The translations under genes were made by a program, and so were the position numbers. Under the pieces are notes generated by a model. The model ran no database searches. It had not been told where the DNA came from and was given only the letters and a program-made list of their open reading frames with translations. From a virus, in the IMG/VR virus record IMGVR_UViG_3300007520_000045, positions 1 through 34,961 of that record: a stretch of 34,961 nt of DNA; one strand, given 5' to 3'. Numbering within the stretch: the first letter of the stretch is position 1; the number at the start of each line of letters is the position of its first letter. Below, one piece after another: positions 1 to 7,822 of this stretch.

Positions 1-215
1 GGGTGATCCGTTGCCTTTACAGGCTCCCAACCTTCTCTCAGTTTCGAGGAAACATTCGTGGCGTCTACATGGCCCTGCGTGCTCACGCGGACCCAGTGAT
101 AATCGTATCCGGGTTCAGGACTCGGTGACGGAAGCAATTCCGGACGAGTCCATGCCTTTTTACGGGTAGTGCGGTCACGGGTTTCGAGATCGCGGTTAAT
201 GCGATTATCAGCCAT
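1..215 (-). CDS. conserved small virion-region protein, 3' end outside window
   Basis: The reading frame starts at ATG 215 and stays open to the left edge, so the C-terminus is missing. The visible 71 residues begin MADNRINRDLETRDR and include a Pro/Ser/Glu-rich stretch followed by a segment with YDYHWVRVST and NVSSKLREGWEPVKA. From memory, similar short proteins occur next to scaffold and capsid genes in marine phages, but I cannot assign a function. The start overlaps the stop of the scaffold-like gene by 8 bases, which suggests translational coupling. The major capsid gene would be expected further left, outside the window. Confidence 0.75.
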   Translation of the reverse strand, partial: MADNRINRDLETRDRTTRKKAWTRPELLPSPSPEPGYDYHWVRVSTQGHVDATNVSSKLREGWEPVKATDH

Positions 216-1248
216 TGTTTTTCCTCATATCTATTGCAACCTGTTTGGCGTATTGTTCGGGGGTCAGCCCTAACTTCCGAGCGATCTGGACTTGAGTGCG
301 TGTCAACGTCACTTTTCTTGATGCTGCACTCCGCGTTGCGGGGGCTACCACCTGAGTCTTTTTCCGCTTCGGTACGGTTTCCTCGAAGTTATCCGGGAAA
401 ACCTGACGCATACGAGAATCAATCGTCTCGTAGTATTCATCGCTTTGTGGGCTTACGCCCGTTTTGACAAGTTTATTATGCAACCCCAGCGCTAAACTTG
501 TCATCTCATCGTCTGCGCCGAACCAATCATTAGCTTTTTGCCAAGTAGCGGCCCGTTCGTCGACTTGTACTGCCGGAGCGGTTTGTTCTGCTCCTACTTT
601 TACAGGTGTTTTTTCCTCCTGTAAAGATGGTAGTTTGAAGTTCGCTAACCTGTCGGACTTAATCTTGGCATTGGTTAGCTTTTCTTGTGCTTCCAGTACC
701 GCATCGGAGTCCCCGGCTTCGTACGCTTCTTTGTACGCACGCTTTGCTGCGGCGGTCTCGACAGCAGCGTTTTTCTTCGCCTGCTCAAGCAACGCCGTCT
801 GGTTCTTGTTGACGTCGCTCTTGAGCTTCTTGTTCTCGTCCATCAGCTGCTGGGTGACACGCTCAAGCTCCGTACGCGCGCGGAAGGCTTCTTCTTTAGC
901 CCGACGCTCGTCATGGTAGCCCTTACTGAAGTGCTGGATGCGCTTGCGCACCTTATCGGAGTAGTCCTCCAGCTCTTCGTCTGTGACGTCTGCGGGTGAC
1001 TCTGAAGCCTTGCGACCCCGGTCAGCCTTGGGAGTATCGTCAACGATCTCTAGCTCGATGTCGTCGTCCTCGTCGTCTTCGTCGTCGGCCTCAACAACCA
1101 CTTTAGGTTCACGGGAGCCGTCGGCCTCCATGAAGTCTTCCTTGGTTTTCTTGCCAGTGACGTCGATCTCGACCGCGCCCGTCCCTTCGATGTCCAACTT
1201 GTTGTCTTCGTCGTCAGGAAACTCAAATTCTACTTTTTGAAAAGCCAT
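208..1248 (-). CDS. scaffold-like capsid assembly protein
   Basis: This 346-aa protein is strongly charged. Residues 1-100 are very acidic, with a run of Asp/Glu around 52-70. Residues about 95-215 are rich in Lys, Glu, Ala and Gln with heptad-like spacing, typical of a long coiled coil. The last 35 residues are basic and contain LGLTPEQYAKQ. An acidic, helical protein between the portal and the expected capsid gene fits a scaffolding protein, which organises capsid subunits and is later lost. This rests on position and composition, not on a named domain. The C-terminal motif recurs in an early HTH-like protein at 12122-12490. The gene starts 2 bases after the co-chaperonin stop. Confidence 0.65.
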   Translation of the reverse strand: MAFQKVEFEFPDDEDNKLDIEGTGAVEIDVTGKKTKEDFMEADGSREPKVVVEADDEDDEDDDIELEIVDDTPKADRGRKASESPADVTDEELEDYSDKVRKRIQHFSKGYHDERRAKEEAFRARTELERVTQQLMDENKKLKSDVNKNQTALLEQAKKNAAVETAAAKRAYKEAYEAGDSDAVLEAQEKLTNAKIKSDRLANFKLPSLQEEKTPVKVGAEQTAPAVQVDERAATWQKANDWFGADDEMTSLALGLHNKLVKTGVSPQSDEYYETIDSRMRQVFPDNFEETVPKRKKTQVVAPATRSAASRKVTLTRTQVQIARKLGLTPEQYAKQVAIDMRKNNG

Positions 1249-1250
1249 GT

Positions 1251-1628
1251 TTATGCCCTCTGAATGCCGGTTGGATCAGCCACTACAGCCTCGACTGAGT
1301 CATCGTTCATAAGCCGATACTCAATGCCCTCAACAGTGAATCGGGTTCCAGAGTTCATACGGAACATAACGTAATCACCCTCTTTGCACCAAGCTCCGTC
1401 AGGGAACCGTTCTTTATCGGCGTACGCACCCGCACCCATGTCCACAACGAGTCCAATAATAGACATGACGTGGTCGTGGTTCTTAGCGGTCTCTGTCTTG
1501 AGAACAGACGTACCGTCAAAGGTGTCTTTCTGCTGTGGTAACGCCACAAGGATACGGTATCCCACGGGCTTTGGTAGTTGTAGTTCCAGTTCAGCGTCGC
1601 TGATTTTAACTGCTTTATCAGTCATCAT
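1251..1628 (-). CDS. GroES-like co-chaperonin
   Basis: A 125-aa protein that follows the GroES fold order: an N-terminal strand (VGYRILVALP), a flexible loop carrying GTSVL where GroES has its GroEL-binding GGIVL, then GLVVDMGAGAY, a roof insertion, CKEGDYVMFR, and a closing EYRLMNDDSVEAVVADP that resembles the GroES C-terminus. By analogy with T4 gp31 it would cap the host GroEL and help fold the capsid protein. Its place between portal and scaffold genes fits that role. The frame is open to 1652, but the ATGs at 1628 and 1625 are preferred because they lie at the overlap with the upstream gene's stop (1618-1620). I see no strong SD for either. Confidence 0.8.
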   Translation of the reverse strand: MMTDKAVKISDAELELQLPKPVGYRILVALPQQKDTFDGTSVLKTETAKNHDHVMSIIGLVVDMGAGAYADKERFPDGAWCKEGDYVMFRMNSGTRFTVEGIEYRLMNDDSVEAVVADPTGIQRA

Positions 1629-1815
1629 CGTCATCCATATAATTTTTCGCAAGGTCTTCCATGTAGCTTATACCGGCTTCGAGACCTCGAATTAAGCCGG
1701 TAACTTCCTTGTATTGGGCGAAGTCTTTCGCTCCCCCACCCCCAAGAAATTCTTTTGCCGAGGATATATCTTCCTCGAGATTATCTTTCAGCACGCCAAA
1801 GACGGTTTTAGCCAT
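1618..1815 (-). CDS. small conserved hypothetical protein between portal and co-chaperonin
   Basis: A 65-aa protein. Visible elements are a helix-prone N-terminal half, the glycine run FLGGGGAKDFAQYK near residues 23-36, another helical stretch and an acidic tail of five Asp residues. No catalytic motif or membrane segment is present. The gene lies 3 bases downstream of the portal stop and overlaps the co-chaperonin start, so it belongs to the head-assembly operon. The function is unknown; a small head-assembly factor is the simplest guess from position. Confidence 0.75.
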   Translation of the reverse strand: MAKTVFGVLKDNLEEDISSAKEFLGGGGAKDFAQYKEVTGLIRGLEAGISYMEDLAKNYMDDDDD

Positions 1816-1818
1816 GGT

Positions 1819-4281
1819 TTACTCGCCCTGTTTCGGTGTTTGTCGTTGCGCGTTCTGCATCATCCGCGCGGCTTCAAGAGCCATCTTGTCCTTGTTTGCA
1901 CGACCAGATTGCTCCAATTTAACGCCCTTAACTTCAGCCTCGATCGCCAATTCTGCTTGGTCGATCTTCAACTTCTCCGCTTCTAGCATCGCATGAGCTG
2001 CCTCTTTGGCTGTGCGTAGCTTGAGTTCTTCTGTCCTATACAGCGCGTCAGCCTGATCTTTTTGGACTTTGCGCTGCGCGTCGGTCTGTTTAACCTGCAA
2101 TTCAGCCTGCTTCATCTGAATGATCGGGTCTTTCTGCTGCTCTTCAGCCTGCTGTTGTGCTGCCTGCTGCTGATTACTCTGCTGGAGCTGCTTGCCTGCA
2201 TCTGCAACGAGACGCGACAGTTGTACCTCGATCTCTTCCGGTAGTTCTTCGTTCGGAGCGGGGAGAGGTACACCCAGCCTCTCTTCGATCTTCTGCCGGT
2301 AGGAGAACCCTAGGTGCTCGGCGATGTGTGCCTGTAGCGAGGCCATGATCTGCTTCGCCTGTGGGTTTTGCCCGATCATCTGCGCCATCATCGGGTCTTG
2401 CATGAACGATACATGCGTAGCGATGTGCGCTTCGTGGTCCTGATAGATGAACGCTGACACTGGCTTACCGATGAGGGCGTTCATGTTCTCGCTGATCGGA
2501 TCGGTTGGCTTCGCGTCGTCCTTAGTCGGGACGAGTTTGTCGGCGTTCTTCACACCCAACACTTCTATCATCTGACGATGTAGTTGTGGCAGGTCATAAA
2601 TCTGGGGGGCCTGCGCGGACATCTGCAGCACAGTCTGGTACTGCACAACCCGCTGCGCCATAGTGGAGTTATTAGGGTCACTGACGGGGATCACGTCCAC
2701 CATCATATAGTCAGACCGCTTGGCACCTACTGCGCCTCTCAGGGGCTGGTACGCGTACTCCTCGGGGGCATACTCGGCCATGATCGACTTGAGGAGCTTA
2801 AACTCCTGCTTCATCGCGTAGTGCACGCGCGCCTGCACCGCGGCCATAGGCTTCAGTGTGCGTTCCAGCAAGGCTAGTGTCGTGCCCACAGGAGCGTTTG
2901 CAGACATGTCCGAGATGTCCATGTCACTGATAGCGCCCAACCGTCGACCTTCGGTTGTGATCTGGTTCAGGAGCGCTAGGAGCGTCTGTGAGGGCTCTTT
3001 GTAGGGCAGAGGCATGATGTTGTCCCGGATCGACCCGGAAGGTACGTCAACGTCCTTAAACTCGCCCGGTTCGATGGGTGTGTCGTCCCCTTTGATCCGC
3101 AACCCACGTGACTTCAGGCCACCCGGTAGGTTCGATAGCGTACCTGCGTCAACAAGCTGACGAATCAGCGACGTGCCAGCACGCGCGTAGCCCCCAATAA
3201 TGTGGATCAGCCCGAGGCCGTAGAACCCGAATCCCGGGACATACACGTAGTGTACAAAGTGCTGACGCTTGCGTGTAAGCTCGTCACCCTCTTCGTAGTT
3301 CCTGCGAATAGCCAACACTTCGTTGTTACCGCGTTCGATCGTAACGACATAGGGCCGCGCGATGCCGTCTTCGTCGTCAACACCCTCAATCAGGAGGTCA
3401 GCGTGTATCTCATAGAGGGAGTACCGGTCGTCGTCGGTGAGCGAATAGCCCCCCTCTTCGGCCTTCTTCTCTTCGATATCCGTGTGAAACGGCTCTGGGT
3501 CTCCGAGGTCTATATCACGGTAGAATCCTGCGGCTTGGAGCTTCTTTAGCTCGTTGTCTGTCTTACGCATTACGTGCGTTACACGCTCCGCGGACTCGAT
3601 ATTAGACGCCCCATAGGGCACAATCACGTCTTCAGCGGAGATATAAACAGCTGCTTGACGCCCTAAATTAGGGTCAAAATAGACTTTTTTGAAGGCAGAA
3701 CCCGCTAATCCGAGGCTATATAGCATCCGTTCGTGCTCTGGACGGTACTCAACCATGTTCTCGGTGAGCTCATAGTTCATATCCGCGCTTACGCGAGCCG
3801 ATGCTTCTTCCTTTTCCTTGGTTTCTTCCCCAAGAATCTTGGTTCTGACCGGTCCAGCCGCTGGCATGGTCTCACTCATGGTCTCAGCTTGAAACCTAAT
3901 GGCAGCTTCCGCCAGAATCGTGGAGTGTACCCCACAGGCACCTTCCCATGGACTCGTACGTTCCTCGTATTTGAAGCCGATAATGTCCAAACCCTTAACA
4001 AACGTGTCTGCCCAGTCCTTGCGGCCGTCGATATCGGTCTGTACCTGCCCTACAAGCTCATCGGCGAGCTCTTTGAGGTGGGAATCGTCCAGAACCTCTG
4101 CAATATTCATACCAAACTCGGAAAAGTCGCCTTCCTCGCCGGGGATTAGGATAATTTCCATGCTTCCGTCGGCAAGAGTGACAGATTCCGAGTCGTCGAG
4201 GTCGATATCAAAGACATCCTCGGGCAGTTCTGACTCTTCAAGCCCCACCGGAGCAGCATATAGTCCTTTTTCGATAGCCAT
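1819..4281 (-). CDS. phage portal protein, probably P22-like class
   Basis: An 820-aa protein encoded directly after the terminase large subunit. Portals form the dodecameric ring at one capsid vertex through which DNA is packaged and ejected. The length and the central region match large portals of P22-like podoviruses: an acidic N-terminus, then SPWEGACGVHSTIL around residues 110-125, ETMPAAGPVRTKILG, and a core with HYVYVPGFGFYGLG and PGEFKDVDVPSGSIRDNIMPLP. The C-terminal 180 residues are rich in Gln, Glu, Lys and Ala (for example AAQQQAEEQQKDPIIQMKQ) and probably form a long helical barrel, as in P22 gp1. The start lies 11 bases after the terL stop. Portal identity is secure from content and position; the exact subfamily is inferred. 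Confidence 0.9.
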   Translation of the reverse strand: MAIEKGLYAAPVGLEESELPEDVFDIDLDDSESVTLADGSMEIILIPGEEGDFSEFGMNIAEVLDDSHLKELADELVGQVQTDIDGRKDWADTFVKGLDIIGFKYEERTSPWEGACGVHSTILAEAAIRFQAETMSETMPAAGPVRTKILGEETKEKEEASARVSADMNYELTENMVEYRPEHERMLYSLGLAGSAFKKVYFDPNLGRQAAVYISAEDVIVPYGASNIESAERVTHVMRKTDNELKKLQAAGFYRDIDLGDPEPFHTDIEEKKAEEGGYSLTDDDRYSLYEIHADLLIEGVDDEDGIARPYVVTIERGNNEVLAIRRNYEEGDELTRKRQHFVHYVYVPGFGFYGLGLIHIIGGYARAGTSLIRQLVDAGTLSNLPGGLKSRGLRIKGDDTPIEPGEFKDVDVPSGSIRDNIMPLPYKEPSQTLLALLNQITTEGRRLGAISDMDISDMSANAPVGTTLALLERTLKPMAAVQARVHYAMKQEFKLLKSIMAEYAPEEYAYQPLRGAVGAKRSDYMMVDVIPVSDPNNSTMAQRVVQYQTVLQMSAQAPQIYDLPQLHRQMIEVLGVKNADKLVPTKDDAKPTDPISENMNALIGKPVSAFIYQDHEAHIATHVSFMQDPMMAQMIGQNPQAKQIMASLQAHIAEHLGFSYRQKIEERLGVPLPAPNEELPEEIEVQLSRLVADAGKQLQQSNQQQAAQQQAEEQQKDPIIQMKQAELQVKQTDAQRKVQKDQADALYRTEELKLRTAKEAAHAMLEAEKLKIDQAELAIEAEVKGVKLEQSGRANKDKMALEAARMMQNAQRQTPKQGE

Positions 4282-4292
4282 AGCTACACCTT

Positions 4293-5864
4293 CTAGTAAA
4301 ATCCGCCGCGGCGTGGTTTAAAGAACCGTTCTTCTTCCGGTTCATCTGAGGGAAGTCGAATGAATCCCCCCTGTCTAAAGCGCATAAGGGCCATCACCGT
4401 AGAGTCCACAAGGTCATCATTACTCATAAATGGAAATCCTGCAATCTCTTCGACCACTTCCTCTGCCCATCGCGTCTCCGGCACCCAGCACAGGCGCGAC
4501 GCTACTATATCTGAGACAGCGTTAAGTCTTGCGAGCTTGTCACCCGATCCCCGATGAGGAGTGTACTCAGATACGGGCAAACCCATACGTCGCATCTCTT
4601 GGTACAGGGCCACACCAGAACTTTTCTTCTCCACAATGAAGGAGTCGGGTTCCCAGTTTCGGTACTCTTCCATCGCAAGCTGCTTTAGTTCTGGGAACTC
4701 CATACGTTGTTTTATGCTGTTTAACAGTATAATATTGTACGCGTTGTCTTCCTCGTTCAGGAAAACACCCCAAGTGGTAAGGGCTGTATAGTCTGCACGG
4801 TTATGCTTCTCGGCTGCGGCATCTAGCGACATGATAACATACTCACATATGGGGGGTTCTTCCTTGGTCCATATGTTCCACCACTCCCGCTTAACCATCG
4901 CGGCTTCTTCTGTGGTAGGATTCTGCTGGTACTGCGAGTTCCACTGGAACAACGGCATGGACGCCTTCGTGCGCAGCAACGCGTTGATGTCAAAGAACTC
5001 AGGCCACAACGGCTTCTCGACCAGCGCGCCGGTCTTCTTGTCCTTCACCTCTAGTATAGCGGGGAACTCAACCACTTCGTACTGGTCGGCCATCTCGTTC
5101 TTGGCCATGTCCCGCGTCACCCGACCGGTTAGGTCATCAAGATGCCAGCGTGTCTGGATGATAGCCACACGACCCCCGGGCATCAGACGTGTACGAGCAC
5201 CGAGTGTGAACCACTCATAGGCCTTCTCGAAGACCCCAAAGTTGCCGTTGATGACATCCTGCTCGGAGTGTGGGTCGTCCACAAGCAACAGGTCAGCACC
5301 ACGGCCAGCAAGCGCAGAGCCGATACCGCAGGCATAATACTCGCCCCCGGCGTTCGTGTTCCAGCGACCCGCTGACTTACTATCAGCCGCGAGTTTCGTT
5401 GTAGGGAATATGGCCCTGTAGGCATCGAAGGCAATGAGGTTACGTACCTTACGGCCGAAGTCGACCGCTAGGTCAGTGGTGTGAGACACCATCATAACCT
5501 TCTTGTCGGGGTTACGCCCCAAGAACCATGCAGGGTAGAAGATCGACACAAGCTGTGACTTACCATGACGCGGTGGGATGTTAACACATACCCGGTCCTT
5601 ATCACCCCGTTCGATACCCATGAGCATGTCAGCAAGTATACGGTGGTGCCTACCCACAATAAAGTCGGGCATCATAAGTTTGCAGAACTCAATCAGGTCG
5701 TCATACGCAAGTTTGTTCTGCTTCCGTGTGTGCAGCTCATCGACCATGGTGTCGATCTCAGACACCTCCTCGGGACTAAACGTGTCCAGATTAGCGAGCA
5801 TCACCTCGATATCGGCTTCTGAAAAGCTGTCGATCTCAGTCGTCGTCAAACCCAAACTCCTCAT
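4293..5864 (-). CDS. terL: terminase large subunit
   Basis: A 523-aa packaging motor with ATPase and nuclease activities that cuts concatemeric DNA and drives it into the prohead. Walker A is PPRHGKSQ (residues 97-104). A Walker B-like LLLVDDPHS has its acidic pair at 196-197. IIQTRWHLDDLTGR (about 235-248) fits the coupling region. The RNase H-like nuclease domain begins at VIMSLDAAAEK with D348, and later acidic residues are present in FIVEKKSSG and NDDLVDSTV. The start at 5864 overlaps the end of the terS gene by 29 bases, the usual terS-terL coupling. Length is normal for the family and no damage is visible. Confidence 0.95.
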   Translation of the reverse strand: MRSLGLTTTEIDSFSEADIEVMLANLDTFSPEEVSEIDTMVDELHTRKQNKLAYDDLIEFCKLMMPDFIVGRHHRILADMLMGIERGDKDRVCVNIPPRHGKSQLVSIFYPAWFLGRNPDKKVMMVSHTTDLAVDFGRKVRNLIAFDAYRAIFPTTKLAADSKSAGRWNTNAGGEYYACGIGSALAGRGADLLLVDDPHSEQDVINGNFGVFEKAYEWFTLGARTRLMPGGRVAIIQTRWHLDDLTGRVTRDMAKNEMADQYEVVEFPAILEVKDKKTGALVEKPLWPEFFDINALLRTKASMPLFQWNSQYQQNPTTEEAAMVKREWWNIWTKEEPPICEYVIMSLDAAAEKHNRADYTALTTWGVFLNEEDNAYNIILLNSIKQRMEFPELKQLAMEEYRNWEPDSFIVEKKSSGVALYQEMRRMGLPVSEYTPHRGSGDKLARLNAVSDIVASRLCWVPETRWAEEVVEEIAGFPFMSNDDLVDSTVMALMRFRQGGFIRLPSDEPEEERFFKPRRGGFY

Positions 5865-6384
5865 TGAAGTCAGCTTCCGAGTCCTCTTTGATAACCACCG
5901 CGTCGAGCACTTCCGCTGCCGGGTTGATCAACCTCGTAAGTTTGGCGCGTAGTTTCTCCTTGATGTCGTCGGTTGTCTGGTGCGTGATCGTCACCTCGGA
6001 CTTCTCTGTGAACAGGCCGACGTCAGAGACCTTACCCAGCAGCTCTAGTGCACGCATCCGCACGCGAGGATCGGGGTTCTCTGTCTCCATTATAAGTTTG
6101 TTCGTGACCAGATTGCGCAGCTGCTTCGCCGACTCCACCACAGAGTGATTGAACTCTTCGATGATAGCCCCTGCCATCTTAATAGATGCCGGCGTCAGCT
6201 TGGCCGCACGGGCGGTCGTGACTTTCCGTGATGTTTTGTCGGGGTCTTGGGCAAACGAGGTGGCGAGTGCGAGTGCTACATCTTGGTCGTCTGCGTCCGG
6301 GGTCGTGTCCAACCCGTGATCTTCGAGCAACGCGACAGTTTTAGCCAGCGCAGCGGTGCGCTCCGGCAGGGGGATGACTTTCAT
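5836..6384 (-). CDS. terS: probable terminase small subunit
   Basis: This 182-aa protein is encoded immediately upstream of terL and overlaps it, the standard place for the DNA-recognition subunit of the packaging motor. It is mostly helical. The middle (TPASIKMAGAIIEEFNHS, then AKQLRNLVTNK) and RMRALELLGKVSDVGLFTEK suggest an oligomerising core, and the C-terminus is acidic. I do not see a clear N-terminal HTH. The frame is open to 6759. I chose ATG 6384 because AGAGG lies 5 bases before it. ATG 6432 would add 16 residues but has no SD. The call rests mainly on gene order. Confidence 0.7.
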   Translation of the reverse strand: MKVIPLPERTAALAKTVALLEDHGLDTTPDADDQDVALALATSFAQDPDKTSRKVTTARAAKLTPASIKMAGAIIEEFNHSVVESAKQLRNLVTNKLIMETENPDPRVRMRALELLGKVSDVGLFTEKSEVTITHQTTDDIKEKLRAKLTRLINPAAEVLDAVVIKEDSEADFNEEFGFDDD

Positions 6385-6581
6385 CCCATCCTCTAAAGGT
6401 ACACCGAGCTCGGGTGTTACGTTCAATGTCATATCAATTCGCAGGTTGTTAACCGATAGCCTGATAATAGGTGCACAAAAAATTTTAGCAAGAGGGTGTA
6501 AAAACGAGGTGGGGGGTATCGAGAATCGGGCTCCCGTTGTATTGGGCGGTAGAACGTGTTGTATTGTGTTTGGATTTGAAA

Positions 6582-6610
6582 AATATAGGATTATTCGGCT
6601 GGAGTAGCAA
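6582..6610 (-). promoter_or_regulatory. candidate sigma70-type promoter for the late arm
   Basis: Read on the minus strand: TTGCTA at 6610-6605, a 17-base spacer, and TATATT at 6587-6582. The -35 matches consensus at 4 of 6 positions and the -10 at 5 of 6. Transcription would begin near 6575, about 190 bases before the preferred terS start. It is the best-spaced candidate I found upstream of terS. Confidence 0.45.
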
Positions 6611-6681
6611 TACATAGGCTGGTGAGACTCCGACTGTCCCAAGCGGGGGGTGGTGGTAGGGTATGCTTCCCACATGGGCGT

Positions 6682-6699
6682 TTTAGGGCGTTCCCTAAA
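6682..6699. repeat. palindrome copy 1 (TTTAGGG CGTT CCCTAAA)
   Basis: Perfect 7-base arms with centre CGTT, the reverse complement of AACG. It lies in the divergent region, about 75 bases from the extended -10 promoter of the first early gene and about 70 bases behind the late promoter candidate. It is the leftmost of ten copies and is placed where a repressor could affect both directions. Confidence 0.85.
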
Positions 6700-6753
6700 C
6701 GGTATCCAATGCCAAGCTGTGCCAAGCCGTGTTGTTTTATGCGGATATATGTA

Positions 6754-6782
6754 TGTCAAAACATGTTAGGTCGTGCTATAAC
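6754..6782 (+). promoter_or_regulatory. candidate extended -10 promoter of first early gene
   Basis: TGC followed by TATAAC at 6777-6782 forms an extended -10 element. The hexamer 17 bases upstream (TGTCAA) matches the -35 consensus poorly. Transcription would begin near 6789, giving a leader of about 46 bases to ATG 6835. Confidence 0.35.
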
Positions 6783-6834
6783 GGTTACATCGGAGGGCAC
6801 AACGCCAAGCCGGACCGTCCAGAAAGGACACGCT

Positions 6835-7347
6835 ATGTCAAATCTAAACTTCCCCATCAGTCTCGCAATCGCCACCACATCCCACGTTAAGGCGATCACG
6901 GCCACGGAAAAAAGCGCGGTTAAGATGCTGGATGTTTACCGCGCCGAAGGTATCATGCCCACGCATCTTATATCGCCGCGTTCTAAGGAAAGCACTTGCC
7001 CGTCGCAAGAATGGTGGGATGGATTGCGCGGGGCCGTCGTCGCCGGATTTAGCTCCGAAGAAAAGCGCATATTAAAAGCACCGACCGCGGCACTGGACGA
7101 CGGCGAGAAGAGAGACAAGGCAAGGGTGCAAGGCAAAATAGGTAGCGCGATAAAGGACATTAAGAACGGCCTCATGCGCAACCCGGACGGTAAGACGCCC
7201 ACGCAACCGAAAACGGGTTTGGACAAGGCAAGCGCGGATTTCCTAGCATATCTTGGCAAGGTGCAAAAGTATGAGGACATGCCGTTCGACATCGTAGATA
7301 TGACGTCGCTGCTCAAGGCAATGGGTAACAAGTTTAACTTCAAGTAA
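6835..7347 (+). CDS. first early gene, hypothetical protein with its own terminator
   Basis: A 170-aa soluble protein with no motif I can name. The N-terminal half (MSNLNFPISLAIATTSHVKA onward) is followed by a Cys/Trp segment (STCPSQEWWDGLR, residues about 57-69), a Lys-rich helical middle and a conserved-looking end (FDIVDMTSLLKAMGNKF). The start at ATG 6835 is supported by AGAAAGGA 8 bases upstream; the frame is open further up but lacks a better site. The gene stands alone between a promoter candidate and a strong intrinsic terminator. That makes it an independently expressed early unit, a position where host-takeover proteins are often found. The function is unknown. Confidence 0.75.
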   Translation: MSNLNFPISLAIATTSHVKAITATEKSAVKMLDVYRAEGIMPTHLISPRSKESTCPSQEWWDGLRGAVVAGFSSEEKRILKAPTAALDDGEKRDKARVQGKIGSAIKDIKNGLMRNPDGKTPTQPKTGLDKASADFLAYLGKVQKYEDMPFDIVDMTSLLKAMGNKFNFK

Positions 7348-7356
7348 ATACGATTA

Positions 7357-7386
7357 GGCTGGACCTTCGGGTCTGGCCTTTTTTTT
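7357..7386 (+). terminator. intrinsic terminator of first early gene
   Basis: A 9-bp stem (GGCTGGACC/GGTCTGGCC, with two wobble pairs) closed by a TTCG tetraloop and followed at once by eight T. It starts 9 bases after the stop of the 6835-7347 gene. Confidence 0.92.
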
Positions 7387-7408
7387 GTGTCCGGCGTTTG
7401 GCCGGATG

Positions 7409-7444
7409 CCGGATACCAGTTCCTTAGATAGCGCCGCGCCTCGC
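7409..7444 (+). repeat. 33-36-bp direct repeat, copy 1
   Basis: Core GGATACCAGTTCCTTAGATA followed by GCGCCGCGCCTCGC. Unlike copies 2 and 3 it is not preceded by the palindrome. It lies between the first early terminator and the small-RNA promoter. Confidence 0.85.
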
Positions 7445-7446
7445 AC

Positions 7447-7475
7447 TTGCAACCTGATACGCGTCACCGTATACT
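7447..7475 (+). promoter_or_regulatory. sigma70-type promoter of a very short transcript
   Basis: TTGCAA at 7447-7452, a 17-base spacer, and TATACT at 7470-7475. Each hexamer matches consensus at 5 of 6 or 4 of 6 positions, with ideal spacing. Transcription would begin near 7482, only about 35 bases before an intrinsic terminator. Confidence 0.55.
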
Positions 7476-7481
7476 GGCACT

Positions 7482-7539
7482 GCATTGCACCACAATGCTC
7501 CACACTGCCCAACTAGGCCCGCTTCGGCGGGTCTTTTTT
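7482..7539 (+). ncRNA. candidate phage small RNA of about 58 nt
   Basis: The interval is bounded by a well-spaced promoter (7447-7475) and an intrinsic terminator (7516-7539) and has no SD-start combination. The 5' part contains GCATTGCACCACAATGC, an imperfect hairpin with GCATTG facing CAATGC (loop CACCA). The product would be two small hairpins followed by U6. An attenuated leader is the alternative. The start point is inferred from the promoter alone. Confidence 0.4.
7516..7539 (+). terminator. intrinsic terminator
   Basis: A 7-bp stem GGCCCGC/GCGGGTC with one wobble, a TTCG loop and six T directly after. No protein gene ends just before it, so it belongs to a non-coding transcript or backs up the terminator at 7357-7386. 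Confidence 0.88.
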
Positions 7540-7542
7540 CGT

Positions 7543-7560
7543 TTTAGGGTATTCCCTAAA
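7543..7560. repeat. palindrome copy 2 (TTTAGGG TATT CCCTAAA)
   Basis: Perfect arms. The centre TATT is the reverse complement of AATA, so this copy is inverted relative to those before the early genes. It is joined directly to direct-repeat copy 2. Confidence 0.88.
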
Positions 7561-7562
7561 CA

Positions 7563-7598
7563 CCGGATACCAGTTCCTTAGATAGCGTAACGCCTCGC
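7563..7598 (+). repeat. 33-36-bp direct repeat, copy 2
   Basis: Same core as copy 1, with GCGTAACGCCTCGC at the end. Palindrome plus repeat form a composite unit that recurs at 7823-7875. Confidence 0.88.
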
Positions 7599-7699
7599 GA
7601 TGTAACATACCACATACAAAGATAGTGCCTCTGTGTAACCAGATTTTCTGTTGGTCTGACTTTGTTACGGTATACAGCAGCAGGGGGGCGTAGTTCGCT

Positions 7700-7746
7700 A
7701 GATGTAATTAGATACCACCGGAAGGTGGTACCGGTGTCAGCATTAC
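7700..7746 (+). repeat. 47-bp direct repeat, copy A
   Basis: Begins AGATGTAATTAGA and ends GTCAGCATTAC. Each copy contains a 7-bp hairpin TACCACC-GGAA-GGTGGTA. It matches copy B at 46 of 47 positions, with a start-to-start distance of 71 bases. Confidence 0.9.
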
Positions 7747-7770
7747 GGCCATAAGGCTGCGCAGCTTCCC

Positions 7771-7817
7771 AGATGTAATTAGATACCACCGGAAGGTGGT
7801 ACCGATGTCAGCATTAC
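7771..7817 (+). repeat. 47-bp direct repeat, copy B
   Basis: Differs from copy A only at one position (CCGATGTC for CCGGTGTC). It is followed 5 bases later by palindrome copy 3. Confidence 0.9.
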
Positions 7818-7822
7818 TGCGT

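Larger units (their letters stand above)
6385..6834. other. left part of divergent control region, no gene assigned
   Basis: About 450 bases between terS and the first early gene. It contains a candidate late promoter on the minus strand (6582-6610), one TTTAGGG-N4-CCCTAAA palindrome (6682-6699) and a candidate extended -10 promoter on the plus strand (6754-6782). The minus frame continuing from terS is open here but lacks coding character: its residue order is erratic and no start with an SD is seen beyond 6384. I therefore treat the stretch as regulatory. Confidence 0.6.

Noticed and set aside
983-1240. Ser-rich ORF opposite the scaffold gene
   Set aside because: Poly-Ser is the antisense reading of the acidic Asp/Glu tract.
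3661-3673. CCCTAAATTAGGG in the portal gene
   Set aside because: The arms are in the everted order with a one-base centre, so it does not belong to the TTTAGGG-N4-CCCTAAA family; probably chance.
6385-6759. In-frame N-terminal extension of terS up to 6759
   Set aside because: The added residues look non-coding, and no SD supports a start beyond 6384; the region also holds a promoter and a palindrome.
7556-7789. 77-aa minus-strand ORF
   Set aside because: It covers the 33-36-bp and 47-bp repeats, so it is a translation of repeats rather than a gene.
7690-7820. tRNA or tRNA-like element
   Set aside because: The hairpins in the 47-bp repeat lack D, anticodon and T arms and any conserved tRNA bases.
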